Source of the DNA: Moritella viscosa
Lineage (GTDB): Bacteria > Pseudomonadota > Gammaproteobacteria > Enterobacterales > Moritellaceae
DNA length: 64,000 bases
Direction of reading: 5' to 3'
Assembly (NCBI GenBank): GCA_000953735.1
Contig: LN554852.1
Coordinates: 3,607,846 to 3,671,845 of the forward strand
Notes under the pieces: model-generated
Seen by the model: the letters and a program-made list of their open reading frames with translations, nothing else
Database searches by the model: none
Told to the model about the DNA's origin: nothing
Program-made: the position numbers and the translations under genes
Shown here: in pieces, positions 28,291 through 38,026 of the stretch
How positions within the stretch are numbered: the stretch's first letter is position 1
Layout: each line of letters begins with the position of its first letter

Positions 28291-30195
28291 CTACCTAGAA
28301 GTCGCGATCTGTCTGAAACCACGTTCATTCTCGATATCATATATGCTGCCATTGTCAGTATATATGGTGAACCCCTTTTTCCTAGAAATCACACGATCTA
28401 TTTTACCGGCAATTTTTTTCTTTTTTAAATTAAAACCACCACCAAAGTCTTTATAACCCCATGTGTTCACCATGGAATAAGAGTTCTTAGTTGACTGGTA
28501 TTCTTTTGCAAATAAGTATGCGCCGTCATTGCTCTTGAATTGATTCACTCCGTCCACTACTCCCACACTGTAAAGGTCTAAAAAATTAACGTGACTAGGC
28601 CTGTTACTATCGTAGTAATAATATTTATTGTATTCGCCAAACACTATTTCGACATCAAGATCCCATATACCTTGCCATGATATTACTTTTCCGTCTTCAC
28701 CTATTGCCGAGTAACCGGCTACATTAGCTGTAATATCAACAATATTGTTTAGTTCATTCGTATGATTCACCGTATCGGAATAAATATTTCCACCGCTAAA
28801 CACACTACCCCAAGTAATGACTTTACCATCTAGTGTTAAAGCTGCAAAAGATTGTGACGCAGCGACGATAGTTTTAACATTAATTAACGCATCAACTAAG
28901 TTATAATGGGTTACTTTCTTAACCGGTTTATAATGGGCAGGTACAGTGATTTGTTTTTTACCCCATCCGCAAACCGGATCATCGCCATAAAGTTTACTGA
29001 CGCAAACCTTTGACTTTTCGAAGTGTTTTTTCTCGAACGTATAATAATCGTAGACGAAAGAGCCACCATAAGACGAATTACCCCATGCACCAACGCTATT
29101 ATCCAGTGTTAAGTAAGCATATGCGTTATCGTTATTAATCAGTTTCTTTATATTTTGTTCAACTAATTCTGCTGGCTCTTTCGCAAGAGAACCCCATCGG
29201 TAGAGGTACCCCAGATCCGTTAAGATTGCGTAGTTACCTAAATAGTAGTCGTTGAGCTCAGAAAAGCTGCGAATATTGCCAATCAAACTCGCACATGTTG
29301 TCGTGCCTTTATCGATGTTAAGAATGCACGTATCACCACTGCTTGATTCCGTTGCGATGCTATTATTGACTCCGAATATATTAATGATGTTGCTTATGTT
29401 CAATTGTTCAACATGACTGTCTTTTCCTATGAGGTACACATTGCCAACATTGGTTAATATGATGAAACTTTTATTCAGAGCATGGACTTTATTGATTCCC
29501 TCCGAGTTAATAGAAGTTATTTGAGCATCATTTTTAGTTTTGGGACCCCAAAGATAAAAACTGCCATCTTCTTTAATACCTGCAAATGCAAAGTTAGTAG
29601 CAAATATTTTCTTAATGCTCATATTTTCATTGACTGGAATTTTCTCAAATCTATGTTCTGCATGATAAGCAAGTTCACTATCATCAAGTATATGATCCCA
29701 TTCAAGCACTTCGCCATTGTTGAACAACGTCACTTTACTATAACTATTAGATACTTGCTCAATTGGAAATGCTTTATTAAAGGTCTTAGTTAATGTTTTT
29801 GATGTCATGCCATTGTAAGTGAGCTTCACCGAAACCGTAATTGGCGAAAGGTGCTCATTTTCAGCAAGTTTATATTCACAATTATCTGAAACGTTTATAT
29901 TTCCAATTTCCCAAGAACACGCTACGATTTCTGAACCATCGAGAGCATTAGTTGATGGTAGGATTTTTAGGGTGTCTTTGTTGGCATAATCATTCTCTGG
30001 GTTAGACAAATAAATCTAAGATTGTAGTCTAAAGTCCGTAAGAAGGATTTTGTTATTAGAGGTTGTGACGACAGGCTTTCCTGAACCACTACCACTACCA
30101 CTACCACTACCACTACCACTACCACTACCACTACCACTACCATCACCGCAACCGATTAATAGCAGAGGGAGTAAAACATATAGGTATTTATTCAT
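28291..30195 (-). pseudogene. RCC1-repeat lipoprotein interrupted by an in-frame TAG
   Basis: From the ATG at 30195 the reverse strand encodes a lipoprotein signal (MNKYLYVLLPLLLIGC, lipid-acceptor Cys16) and a (Gly-Ser) linker from a GGTAGT repeat. About 20 further residues follow, then TAG at 30018-30016. The same frame then runs open from 30015 to the stop at 28291. The 572-residue downstream part has repeated RCC1-like beta-propeller blades (GSFYLWG, GYLYRWGS, GKVITWGS). Without the TAG the product would be about 633 residues. Explanations are a recent nonsense mutation, a sequencing error, or restart at the TTG at 30009, which would lack an export signal. I favour mutation or error. Function is unknown; RCC1 propellers usually bind proteins. 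Confidence 0.7.
30085..30138. repeat. Nine tandem ACCACT hexamers (Gly-Ser linker)
   Basis: Hexamer repeat encoding (Ser-Gly)9 on the reverse strand, just after the lipoprotein cysteine. Changes in copy number would keep the frame and alter tether length. Confidence 0.9.
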
Positions 30196-30421
30196 AACTT
30201 ACTCATAAATTGAAATTAAGTCAAAATGAAGGCTGTTGTTGTATGTATTGCTATCATGTTCACTATTCAGGTTGTTGTTAACACACTCAATTGCGTGAAG
30301 ATTATAACACTACACAAAACCAAATCGCAGCATTAATCACCACCTTAACAACCAAATTGGATATTAAGGGGGTCACTTCACATTTGTTCAAGGCTTTAAA
30401 ATAAATTATTCGATGAAAAGT

Positions 30422-30814
30422 CTATTTGACCGGAGCGAAGTCTGCAGATGCTTCGCGGTGTGCAGTGTAAATAGCTTCACCATCACTTTCAGCGTCAAAA
30501 ATTACTTTCACGTCAGGAGAGAATAAAATAACATCTCCTACTTCAGCGACATACTTATTACCATCCATATCACGCATAACAATCTTACCTTTTGTCACTA
30601 CTTTATATTCAACAGCGTCGTAACAATATTCGAATTCTACGCCTGGTGACATGGTGAAATGACCAACCGTCAATGCAGCGTAGTTATTTGTTACAGCTAC
30701 TTCAGCCATGTCACTTTTTAAGTCTTTAATTTCAAGTAATTTACTGAGATCATTTAACTTAAAAGAACCTGCTTTAATCAAGGTTATGCTTGGCTTACTC
30801 GTTAATGTTGTCAT
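30422..30814 (-). CDS. EutQ-like cupin protein (paralog 2)
   Basis: A 130-residue cupin closely similar to the protein at 8050-8445. Both share LIKAGSFKLNDLSKLLE-type starts, MAEVAVT, PGVEFEY, VEYKV-TKGKI and VGDVILFSP. It lies 222 bp downstream of an iron alcohol dehydrogenase gene on the same strand and could be in its operon, but a hairpin at 31003-31028 and a nested palindrome upstream suggest separate regulation. As with the paralog, the catalytic role is unknown. The two contexts (Gfa and alcohol dehydrogenase) point to small aldehyde or alcohol chemistry. The ATG at 30814 has a weak GGAT ribosome-binding site. Confidence 0.75.
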   Translation of the reverse strand: MTTLTSKPSITLIKAGSFKLNDLSKLLEIKDLKSDMAEVAVTNNYAALTVGHFTMSPGVEFEYCYDAVEYKVVTKGKIVMRDMDGNKYVAEVGDVILFSPDVKVIFDAESDGEAIYTAHREASADFAPVK

Positions 30815-30843
30815 TATATTATCCGTTCTATTTTAGTATGAAG

Positions 30844-30890
30844 CCAAGTGAATACTTTAATATCAAGTTATGATATTTTCACTCACTTGG
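30844..30890. promoter_or_regulatory. Nested inverted repeats upstream of cupin paralog 2
   Basis: An outer stem CCAAGTGA (30844-30851) / TCACTTGG (30883-30890) encloses an inner stem AATATCA (30859-30865) / TGATATT (30871-30877). It is 30-77 bp upstream of the cupin start. It could be an operator pair or a leader hairpin. Confidence 0.5.
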
Positions 30891-31002
30891 ATGAATTTGT
30901 TGAAATGTAGTATCAATTACTGAAAGTAAACAATGTGGTTAAAAGGTAAATATCTGAAATATTCCACACTATTTAGTCGCGTACATTTACTTGATAGCGT
31001 AA

Positions 31003-31028
31003 GACCTAAGGTGATGTTCCCTTAGGTC
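31003..31028 (-). terminator. Hairpin after the iron alcohol dehydrogenase
   Basis: GACCTAAGG-N8-CCTTAGGTC, a 9-bp perfect stem 9 bp past the stop. No T run follows, so termination may be partial and allow read-through into the cupin gene. Confidence 0.5.
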
Positions 31029-31036
31029 GATATTCA

Positions 31037-32188
31037 TTACATGCGAGCTTTAAATATGTCAACAATTTCAGCAAGACTTGCTTGGCGAGGATTAGTCAGA
31101 GAACAAGCGTCATTCAAGGCATTTTGTGCCATAAATTCAAGTTTATCTTCTGTCACACCAAGGTCTGCTAAACGTTGTTTTGTCCCCACTTTTTCAGACA
31201 GTGCATCAATTGCAACAAGACCGGCATCAACAGCTTGTTGTTGACTCATTCCCGTAGTATCAATTCCCATTGCTTTAGTAATATCAACAAAGCGTTCAGG
31301 AACAATTTGAGCATTAAAGCGTGAAACTTCAGCTAATAGGATCGCATTACACAGACCGTGTGGTAGGTCATAAGCACCGCCTAACTGATGTGCCATTGAG
31401 TGAACATAACCTAAAGAAGCATTTGAGAACGCCATGCCTGCGAGGTATTCACCGTATTGCATTGCGTCACGGGCTGGACGGTTTTCACCATCGTTTACCG
31501 CTGTTTCAAGGTGTTGAACAATTAACTCAATCGCTTTAATAGCCGAAGCATCGGTAATTGGCGTAGCGGCCGTTGATACATAGGCTTCAACTGCGTGAGT
31601 TAATGCGTCCATACCAGTAGCGGCAGTTAATGACTTAGGCATTGCAACCATTAATTCAGAATCGTTTACCGCAATGATAGGCGTAAAGTGCTTATCAACT
31701 ACTGGGTATTTAGTTTCATCTTCAGGTATTGTCACAATGGCAAATATAGTCATTTCAGAGGCTGTACCTGCAGTTGTATTAACGGTAACTAAAGGCAGTT
31801 GAGGCTTCTTAGATAAGTGAACACCTTTTGAGTAATCACGGATATGACCACCATTAGTCGCAACAAGTGCAATACCTTTCGCAGCATCGTGAGAAGAACC
31901 GCCACCAAAGGAGATTACAAAGTCACATTGGCTTTTAGCGAGTAATCCAAGGCCATCTTCGATGTTTTTTTCCGTTGGATTTGGTTTGACGTCATCATAA
32001 ATAACAAAGTCTAAGTTATGGGCTTTTAGTTCATTCGTTAAAGCACTTATCAAACCAATTTTAACTAGCACGCTATCGGTAACGATGAGTGCTTTCTTAA
32101 ATTCTTTTGATGCTAATTCAGCACCTAAAGATTGAATAGCATTAGGACCCATTAGGGTGACTGGTGGCATGTAAAATACATTGCTCAT
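31037..32188 (-). CDS. Iron-containing alcohol dehydrogenase
   Basis: NAD-dependent group III alcohol dehydrogenase of 383 residues, interconverting alcohols and aldehydes in the cytoplasm. The nucleotide-binding GGGSSHDAAKGIAL (about residues 96-109) and metal-ligand region HSMAHQLGGAYDLPHG (about 263-278) are intact, as is NTTAGTASEMT. This resembles YiaY/AdhB-type enzymes; the alcohol substrate cannot be deduced. AGAATC before the ATG is a weak ribosome-binding site. The cupin paralog follows on the same strand. Upstream is 370 bp of noncoding sequence and then the truncated IS256 copy. Confidence 0.92.
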   Translation of the reverse strand: MSNVFYMPPVTLMGPNAIQSLGAELASKEFKKALIVTDSVLVKIGLISALTNELKAHNLDFVIYDDVKPNPTEKNIEDGLGLLAKSQCDFVISFGGGSSHDAAKGIALVATNGGHIRDYSKGVHLSKKPQLPLVTVNTTAGTASEMTIFAIVTIPEDETKYPVVDKHFTPIIAVNDSELMVAMPKSLTAATGMDALTHAVEAYVSTAATPITDASAIKAIELIVQHLETAVNDGENRPARDAMQYGEYLAGMAFSNASLGYVHSMAHQLGGAYDLPHGLCNAILLAEVSRFNAQIVPERFVDITKAMGIDTTGMSQQQAVDAGLVAIDALSEKVGTKQRLADLGVTEDKLEFMAQNALNDACSLTNPRQASLAEIVDIFKARM

Positions 32189-32557
32189 AATGATTCTCCA
32201 TTTATAAAGTTAAATAATGTTATTTCAAAAATCTGACCGCTCAATGCAGATGTTTGAGTCAATAGGAATGGTTCAGTAAGAACCTGTGTCAGTCCATAAT
32301 GGGTGATATTTAATTATTGCTGTCAGCCACTTGGGTTTAGCTTTGTCTCAAAGAGATACTTGGATGTTTAAATGAATAAGTATTTCTTGTTGGTGGGTAG
32401 TTTACTACTTTGGGTTGGAGGAACAATTAGGGCAAACGGTAAAAGACTATTACAAAATAGGTAACAATAGGATGGCGATGTGTAGTGGTACAGTTAATTT
32501 GGCCTCTTAGTTGGATAACAACATTCAGTTAAGGATGTTTTGACTGAATAAGGTAAA
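32189..32557. other. Region between alcohol dehydrogenase and truncated IS256
   Basis: About 370 bp without a gene. It includes a spaced inverted repeat TTCAGT (32525)/ACTGAA (32543). It should contain the alcohol dehydrogenase promoter; I cannot place it with confidence. Confidence 0.4.
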
Positions 32558-33446
32558 GATCCTGTCCCGAAATCTGTGTAATTGCCTATCATTAACTTAA
32601 TCATATTAAGGATAGGTAATTATGACAAAGCAAGAACTTGAAGCCTTTGCAAAGGAAGCCGCGAAAGGCTTGAAATCTCAACAAGACCTTCTCGATTTTA
32701 GTCAAATGCTAACTAAAATAACCGTTGAAGCTGCGCTCAATGCGGAGCTAGATGACCATCTGGGTTATGAAAAAAACCAGAAAGAAACCTCGCGAAATTA
32801 CCGAAATGGACATTCATCCAAAACACTAAAAACTGAAGATGGCCAATTTGAACTTGATACACCCAGAGATCGCGAGGGTAGCTTTGAACCGAAGCTGGTC
32901 AAGAAAAACCAAACTCGTTTTACGTCGATGGATGATAAGATCCTGAGTCTCTATGCTCGAGGAATGACAACACGTGATATCGTTGATTCATTTAAAGAAA
33001 TGTACAATGCGGATATCTCTCCAACCCTCATATCAAAAGTAACCAATGCCGTCATTGAAGAAGTAAACGAGTGGCAAAATAGGCCGCTAGATAGCATCTA
33101 TCCTATCGTTTATTTAGATTGCATAGTCGTTAAAATACGCCAAGACAATCGCGTAATTAACAAAGCCGTATTTCTTGCTTTAGCCATAAACCTTGACGGT
33201 GAAAAAGAGCTGTTAGGCTTGTGGTTCGCTGAGAATGAAGGTGCTAAATTTTGGCTGAATGTATTAACAGAGTTACAGAATAGAGGTGTCGAAGACATCC
33301 TAATCGCGTGTGTAGATGGCCTGAAAGGCTTTCCAGATGCAATTAATACAGTTTACCCTGAAACTCATATCCAGCTTTGTATCGTTCATATGATTAGAAA
33401 TTCACTACGATTTGTATCCTGGAAAGACTACAAGGCGGTAACGGCA
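32558..33446 (+). mobile_element. Truncated IS256-family element (left end only)
   Basis: From GATCCTGTCCCG at 32558 the sequence matches the intact copy at 53225 almost base for base, then diverges abruptly after ACGGCA at 33446. About 890 bp of the 1305-bp element remain and there is no right inverted repeat. Only a handful of base differences separate the copies, so the two are recent relatives. Confidence 0.92.
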
Positions 33447-33503
33447 CTTTACGGTGAATATTATTCGTCTTTGATAGTTGGTATTTGTAGTGGTGCCTCT
33501 TAG
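32622..33503 (+). pseudogene. Truncated IS256 transposase with foreign tail
   Basis: The first 275 codons are the IS256-type transposase, ending at KDYKAVTA; the last 18 or so codons (LYGEYYSSLIVG and on) come from unrelated flanking DNA. The first two catalytic aspartates (VYLDCIVVKI and IACVDGLKGF) are present. The catalytic glutamate found in NAIESLN of the intact copy is lost, so it should be inactive. The cut end abuts an IS4-like remnant, so a second insertion or deletion event probably removed the rest. Confidence 0.9.
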
Positions 33504-33504
33504 C

Positions 33505-33663
33505 TTATAGCCAAATTTGATATATCACTACATTTGATGCTACAAAAGTTTTACCTGTTCGGTTTACAATATCAAGTAGCTTGACAATACCTGCTATCAA
33601 TTTATCATAATTAAGAGCCATACCGACAAGTAACCAAATGGATTCAGTAAACACTATTGTGCC
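33505..33663 (-). pseudogene. Remnant of an IS4-type transposase N-terminus
   Basis: The reverse strand is open for 52 codons and reads ESIWLLVGMALNYDKLI followed by GKTFVASNVV. This resembles the N-terminal region of IS4-family transposases (a VGMAL stretch followed by FVA). No start, catalytic domain or inverted repeats are present. It abuts the truncated IS256 copy. The identification rests on a short match. Confidence 0.4.
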
Positions 33664-33787
33664 TTATCAATCTGCTTACACTAAGGTTAGGCAACGCAAC
33701 GGAGAAGATATGGTTCACGTTTGCAAAAATACACACTAGGCATTAACAAGGCTACGGTCATAGATATTGTGATACGAGGAAAATTAA
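33664..33787. other. Leader of the NlpE-like gene
   Basis: Short AT-rich leader. The start codon at 33788 is preceded by GAGGAAAATTAA, a good Shine-Dalgarno. Confidence 0.5.
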
Positions 33788-34666
33788 ATGAAATGCAAAA
33801 AGCTAACTATTGTTGGTACCTTTCTATTACTTGCCTTTCTGACTGCCTGCAATCCGTTGGAGCCCTTATCAGAAACGCCAACGGATGGAGAGTCTGATAG
33901 CTCTAAACATAGCAACACTGGTGACAGCGCATCGAGTGAGTTAGTAAGTCCTGTCGATGAGCTGTACGGTTCAGATCACAGTACTCAAAATGTCGTGGAT
34001 TGGGACGGTAGCTACATTGGCACTTTGCCTTGTGCCAGTTGCCCCGGCATCGAAATTGTGCTCACCATCAATGACGCGGGCTACTATACCTTAAAAGAAA
34101 CTTACCTCGCAGAAAACGATGCAGTATTCAGAAGCCAGGGGAGATTTGATTGGGATGCATCCGGCAGTCGTATCACATTTCGAGGCGATGACAGACGTGT
34201 TTGGGTGATTGGAGAGGGCACGGCGTGGTTGGTGGGAGAAGATAACAAACTCGCTGACGAGTATTCTCTAAATAAGCAGCACGGACAAACAAGCTTCAGT
34301 CCCCCCATTGTACAAAATACCGGTACCAAACTAGAATTGATGGTAGGGACAGTTATGATACTTGAAGGCTTGTATACGTGGGGCCATGAGGTCGTGTCAT
34401 TTGAGCCATGTGGTTCAGGTTCGTATTACTGGGCAACCGGTGAAACAGCAATTATCAAGTCATTAAACGACGCAAGCCTTAAGAAAGCCAAAGCGCAAAA
34501 CAGCCCCTATCAAGCAGTTTTCATTAAGGCTGAGATCAAAGTATTGCCGTCGGCGACCGACGGGTTTGCCGAGAGTTACGATGGAGTAATTGAAATTTTG
34601 AGTGTGAAGGAGTTTTCAGCAGATAGATATTGCAGATCAAAAAATAGTCATAAGATAGCGACGTGA
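33788..34666 (+). CDS. NlpE-like outer-membrane lipoprotein
   Basis: A 292-residue lipoprotein. The signal peptide ends LLAFLTAC with lipid-acceptor Cys21, followed by a Ser/Asp-rich linker (about 22-68). The NlpE N-terminal domain (about 70-165) reads WDGSYIGTLPCASCPGIEI, including the CxxC pair (82 and 85). The C-terminal part (about 195-280) reads GHEVVSFEPCGSGSYYW, resembling the second domain of E. coli NlpE. In E. coli NlpE senses surface contact and lipoprotein trafficking faults and activates the Cpx system. No cpx genes are near. GAGGAAAATT precedes the ATG. Its neighbours are IS debris, so the patch may be acquired. Confidence 0.82.
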   Translation: MKCKKLTIVGTFLLLAFLTACNPLEPLSETPTDGESDSSKHSNTGDSASSELVSPVDELYGSDHSTQNVVDWDGSYIGTLPCASCPGIEIVLTINDAGYYTLKETYLAENDAVFRSQGRFDWDASGSRITFRGDDRRVWVIGEGTAWLVGEDNKLADEYSLNKQHGQTSFSPPIVQNTGTKLELMVGTVMILEGLYTWGHEVVSFEPCGSGSYYWATGETAIIKSLNDASLKKAKAQNSPYQAVFIKAEIKVLPSATDGFAESYDGVIEILSVKEFSADRYCRSKNSHKIAT

Positions 34667-34742
34667 TGAACCAACCCTTCCCCACGACCTAGCATTAATG
34701 ACATAGAGTATAGGTTTCAAATGGGAAGGTTCGCCTTAGGGA

Positions 34743-35102
34743 TCAGCTAGATTTACTGATTAATTCAGGTTCAAATTCGTACTGAGCATAACGGGTAATA
34801 CAAGCATCTAATAAGTCTTCATCATCATAAAATGCAGAAACCATGTCAACAATTGTATGTAATGCATCTTTATCTTCACTATGAATAGTAAATATCATCG
34901 TTTCATCGCCAAAAGTCAGTTTTTCTAATAAGCTTGGGTCCTTCTCTGATAGCATATTTTCTAACAGCAACGCCCAATCTTCACCATCACCTAAAAAGTC
35001 ATGAGTTTCAAAAGCTTTCCATTTTAAATCACTTAGCATCAAGCTATGGTCGCGTTTGAAAGTTGAAAACAAAAATGGATAGTAAACATTTACTTGCTTC
35101 AT
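34743..35102 (-). CDS. Imm51-like immunity protein (orphan)
   Basis: A 119-residue acidic cytoplasmic protein with no signal or membrane segment. The stretch GDGEDWALLLENMLSE, then KLTFGDETMIFTIHSEDKDAL, then DDEDLLDACI follows the pattern I associate with Imm51 immunity proteins of polymorphic toxin systems. No toxin, VgrG, Rhs or secretion gene is adjacent, so it could be an orphan protecting against rivals' toxins, or simply a protein of unknown role. It is convergent with the NlpE-like gene. The ATG at 35102 is preceded by AGAGA. Confidence 0.5.
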   Translation of the reverse strand: MKQVNVYYPFLFSTFKRDHSLMLSDLKWKAFETHDFLGDGEDWALLLENMLSEKDPSLLEKLTFGDETMIFTIHSEDKDALHTIVDMVSAFYDDEDLLDACITRYAQYEFEPELISKSS

Positions 35103-35492
35103 AATATCTCTCTAATATGATGGGAATTATCATTTAATAACTTCTCCGAAGAGATCAAGAAGTTAAAGTATCTCCACCCTACTCTCTGTATTTAAATTAA
35201 ATGATAGATGCATCATGTTTTGCCTTATTACCATTAAGAATGGCATATTGAACCACAGCTATTTATGATATTTGTGAGCACAGAGATGACATTAACGAAA
35301 AGTGAGAAAATAAGAAGAACTTGCTAAAGCACGTTAATGTAATTCCTAGTACCGACAAAAACTTAACGCAAGAAATAAAGCCAGTGGACAACGACTTCTT
35401 TTAACAAAGAATTCATCATCCGCTGGCTTTAATTCTCTCAATTTTGTTACATGGCTTTCGTTATATAAGAAGCATTACAAAATGAGTAACCC
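35103..35492. other. Region between the immunity-like gene and malG
   Basis: 390 bp without a gene. It contains the malG-side hairpin at 35377-35430. The rest is AT-rich with no recognisable element. Confidence 0.5.
35377..35430 (-). terminator. Long-loop hairpin downstream of malG
   Basis: AAAGCCAG (35377-35384) pairs with CTGGCTTT (35423-35430). On the reverse strand the second arm runs into a T-rich tail (ATTTCTT). Likely terminator of malEFG, although the loop is unusually long. Confidence 0.5.
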
Positions 35493-36383
35493 CTAGCCTT
35501 TCACACCTCCAGATGTTAAGCCACCAACTAACCAACGTTGTGCAAGTAAGAATACGATAGTGATTGGTAATGCAGAAAGCACTGCTGCTGCTGCAAAATC
35601 ACCCCACAGGTAGTTTTGTGGATATAAATACTGTTGCATGCCAACAGCTAAGGTGTAGTTATTCACATCAGACAATAATAACGAAGCTACTGGTACTTCT
35701 GTTACCGCTGCAATAAACGCAAGAATAAAGACCACAGCTAAAATAGGCACTGACAAGGGTAACAACACCAAACGGAATGCTTGCCAAGGCGTAGCGCCAT
35801 CCAATGCAGCCGCTTCTTCTAATGAACCATCTATCGACTCGAAATAACCTTTAATTGTCCATACATGCAGTGCAATACCACCCAGATAAGCGAAGATCAA
35901 ACCGCCATGAGTATTCAGCCCTAAGAAAGGTATATACTGGCCTAACTTATCAAACAAGGCATACAAAGCCACCAATGCTAATACTGCTGGAAACATCTGG
36001 AAGATCATCATCGCTTTTAAAATAGTGTCTTTACCACCAAAACGTAAACGTGCAAATGCATACGCAGAGGTGGTCGACAACGCCACAATCATCACCGACG
36101 ATATCGCAGCTACTTTTACCGAGTTCCACAACCACAACAACACAGGGAATGGTGGCGGTGTAATACTGCCATCCGCATTCGTTACCGAGAACCCTAACGC
36201 TAAACGCCAGTGATCTAATGTCGGTGATGTAGGAATAATGCCACCCGTCGCAAAGTTACCTTCACGCAACGAAATTGCCACTACCATAACCAAGGGGAAA
36301 ATAATCACCACCAGCAGTGCACACAGTGCTAGGTGAGCAGCCCATACCCGATATTTTAATGATTTACCTTGTACCATAGCCAT
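35493..36383 (-). CDS. malG: Maltose ABC transporter permease MalG
   Basis: Inner-membrane permease of the maltose/maltodextrin importer. It has six hydrophobic segments and the EAA loop [20 protein letters not shown] (about residues 190-209) that docks on MalK. I chose the ATG at 36383 because the product [12 protein letters not shown] is then 296 residues, the same as E. coli MalG, and GAGGAG lies 9 bases upstream; an ATG at 36398 adds five residues. The C-terminus GGVKG is conserved. It lies 38 bp after the malF stop in malE-malF-malG. Confidence 0.96.
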   Translation of the reverse strand: MAMVQGKSLKYRVWAAHLALCALLVVIIFPLVMVVAISLREGNFATGGIIPTSPTLDHWRLALGFSVTNADGSITPPPFPVLLWLWNSVKVAAISSVMIVALSTTSAYAFARLRFGGKDTILKAMMIFQMFPAVLALVALYALFDKLGQYIPFLGLNTHGGLIFAYLGGIALHVWTIKGYFESIDGSLEEAAALDGATPWQAFRLVLLPLSVPILAVVFILAFIAAVTEVPVASLLLSDVNNYTLAVGMQQYLYPQNYLWGDFAAAAVLSALPITIVFLLAQRWLVGGLTSGGVKG

Positions 36384-36421
36384 ACTGTTACTCCTCATAT
36401 TTTGTAGGTTATTGCTGTCGA

Positions 36422-38026
36422 TTACTTTTCTGACAGTTTGGTGAAACGTAAATTAAAGAGCGCTAAACCACCCACTAATAAGAAGATAAGCGTTGTAATT
36501 GCACTGGCCAAACCAAAGTCTTGACCACCAGCACCTTCAAAGGCAATACGATAGGTATAGTTGACTAACAAGTCGGTATAACCCGCCGGCTCGCTGGTCC
36601 CAATCATGTTTGGTCCACCCTGTGTTAACAGCTGAATCAATACAAAGTTATTAAAGTTAAACGAGAAGCTAGCAATCATTAACGGCATTAATGGTTTCAT
36701 CATCATCGGGAACGTAATGTTTTTAAAGTTTTGTAACGGCCCAGCGCCATCAAGCGCAGATGCTTCGTATAAATCATCCGGTATTGATTTCAACATGCCC
36801 ATACTTAAGATCATCATGTATGGAAAACCAAGCCAAATATTAACCATTAATACCATAGCTTTCGCAGAAATAGGATCCGAAAACCAACTTGGCGAAAGAC
36901 CAAATAAAACTTCTAACACCATATTAATTTCACCAAAGCTTTGGTTGAATAACCCTTTGAAGATCAAAATAGAAATGAATGACGGTACGGCGTAAGGTAA
37001 AATTAACAGCATGCGGTAAATAGCGCGACCACGTAACGCTTCCCATTGCACAATACTGGCCAGCACCAACCCTATGATCACAGTAGCCACCACAGATAAT
37101 CCAGAGAAAATAATCGTCCAAAAGAAAATACTAATGAAGGGTTCTTTAATACCATCATCTTGCCAAATACGTTCAAAGTTGGCGGTACCGATAACTACCG
37201 TAAAACCAGGTGATAATGGATCGCCAATATAGTTCCCCTTGGCATCAATGGTTTGATAAAAACCGGTGTCCATATTCGGGATCAATACCGTTTTATCTTT
37301 ATTATTGATTAACGTAGTCCCGTCGCTTTCAACACTGTAAAGCGGTTGCACTGCGGCAAATTTACGTAACCCGCTCATGCGAATTTCATTACCATTAGGT
37401 AATATCAAATCCACCGAGTTTAACGTTGCACGGTTTTTGACAATTTCTTTTATTTTAGCCTTACTGCCAACAACGGCATCTACCGCGGTAAGCACTAAAC
37501 GTCGGTTTTCTGGTAACTTTAACTTTAAATTTATCTCGTCAGTCACTAATAATTGTGCACCGTCTTTAATCGCAAGACGGTAGCCATTTTCACTGCGATA
37601 CAAATCGAATTTATAATTGTCACCGCTTTGATAAGTACTATCAAGTAACACTGACTGTGCACGTTCAAAAGACAGTTGGTTTTTGGCACTGTAATTGGTA
37701 AATGCGATACCCACCGTATACACCAGCGGAAAAACAATAAACAAGATCATGCCTGCGACACCAGGGTAAATATAGCGGTGTGCGTAGGTTTTTTTACTAC
37801 CAAAAATATACAAAGCTAACGAGGTTAAAATAAGCGTTAATACCGCAAATGACGTCTCGCCACGTGAGTACATCAATACCGATGCATAACCGTTCATTAA
37901 CCCAATAAGTGTGAGGGTGCACCATTTAATAAAATGCGGAGAAAAAAATCTAGAATTGACTTGGTCGCAAGTCTGTTGAGAGTCTGGTGTATCACCCAGA
38001 ATTTCAGCTACTTTAACAGTCTGCAT
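36422..38026 (-). CDS. malF: Maltose ABC transporter permease MalF
   Basis: A 534-residue inner-membrane permease forming the pore with MalG. The N-terminal hydrophobic segments, the large periplasmic P2 loop (about residues 110-280) and the C-terminal permease domain with [20 protein letters not shown] (EAA loop) are all visible. The E. coli protein is 514 residues. The ATG at 38026 is used; a GAGGTAGG site lies upstream. It is preceded by a 141-bp gap after malE that carries a palindromic unit, probably lowering malF expression relative to malE. Confidence 0.95.
   Translation of the reverse strand: MQTVKVAEILGDTPDSQQTCDQVNSRFFSPHFIKWCTLTLIGLMNGYASVLMYSRGETSFAVLTLILTSLALYIFGSKKTYAHRYIYPGVAGMILFIVFPLVYTVGIAFTNYSAKNQLSFERAQSVLLDSTYQSGDNYKFDLYRSENGYRLAIKDGAQLLVTDEINLKLKLPENRRLVLTAVDAVVGSKAKIKEIVKNRATLNSVDLILPNGNEIRMSGLRKFAAVQPLYSVESDGTTLINNKDKTVLIPNMDTGFYQTIDAKGNYIGDPLSPGFTVVIGTANFERIWQDDGIKEPFISIFFWTIIFSGLSVVATVIIGLVLASIVQWEALRGRAIYRMLLILPYAVPSFISILIFKGLFNQSFGEINMVLEVLFGLSPSWFSDPISAKAMVLMVNIWLGFPYMMILSMGMLKSIPDDLYEASALDGAGPLQNFKNITFPMMMKPLMPLMIASFSFNFNNFVLIQLLTQGGPNMIGTSEPAGYTDLLVNYTYRIAFEGAGGQDFGLASAITTLIFLLVGGLALFNLRFTKLSEK

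Noticed and set aside
28291-30009. Stand-alone cytoplasmic RCC1 protein starting at TTG 30009
   Set aside because: The same frame continues upstream through one TAG into a lipoprotein signal and linker, so a broken longer gene is the better reading.
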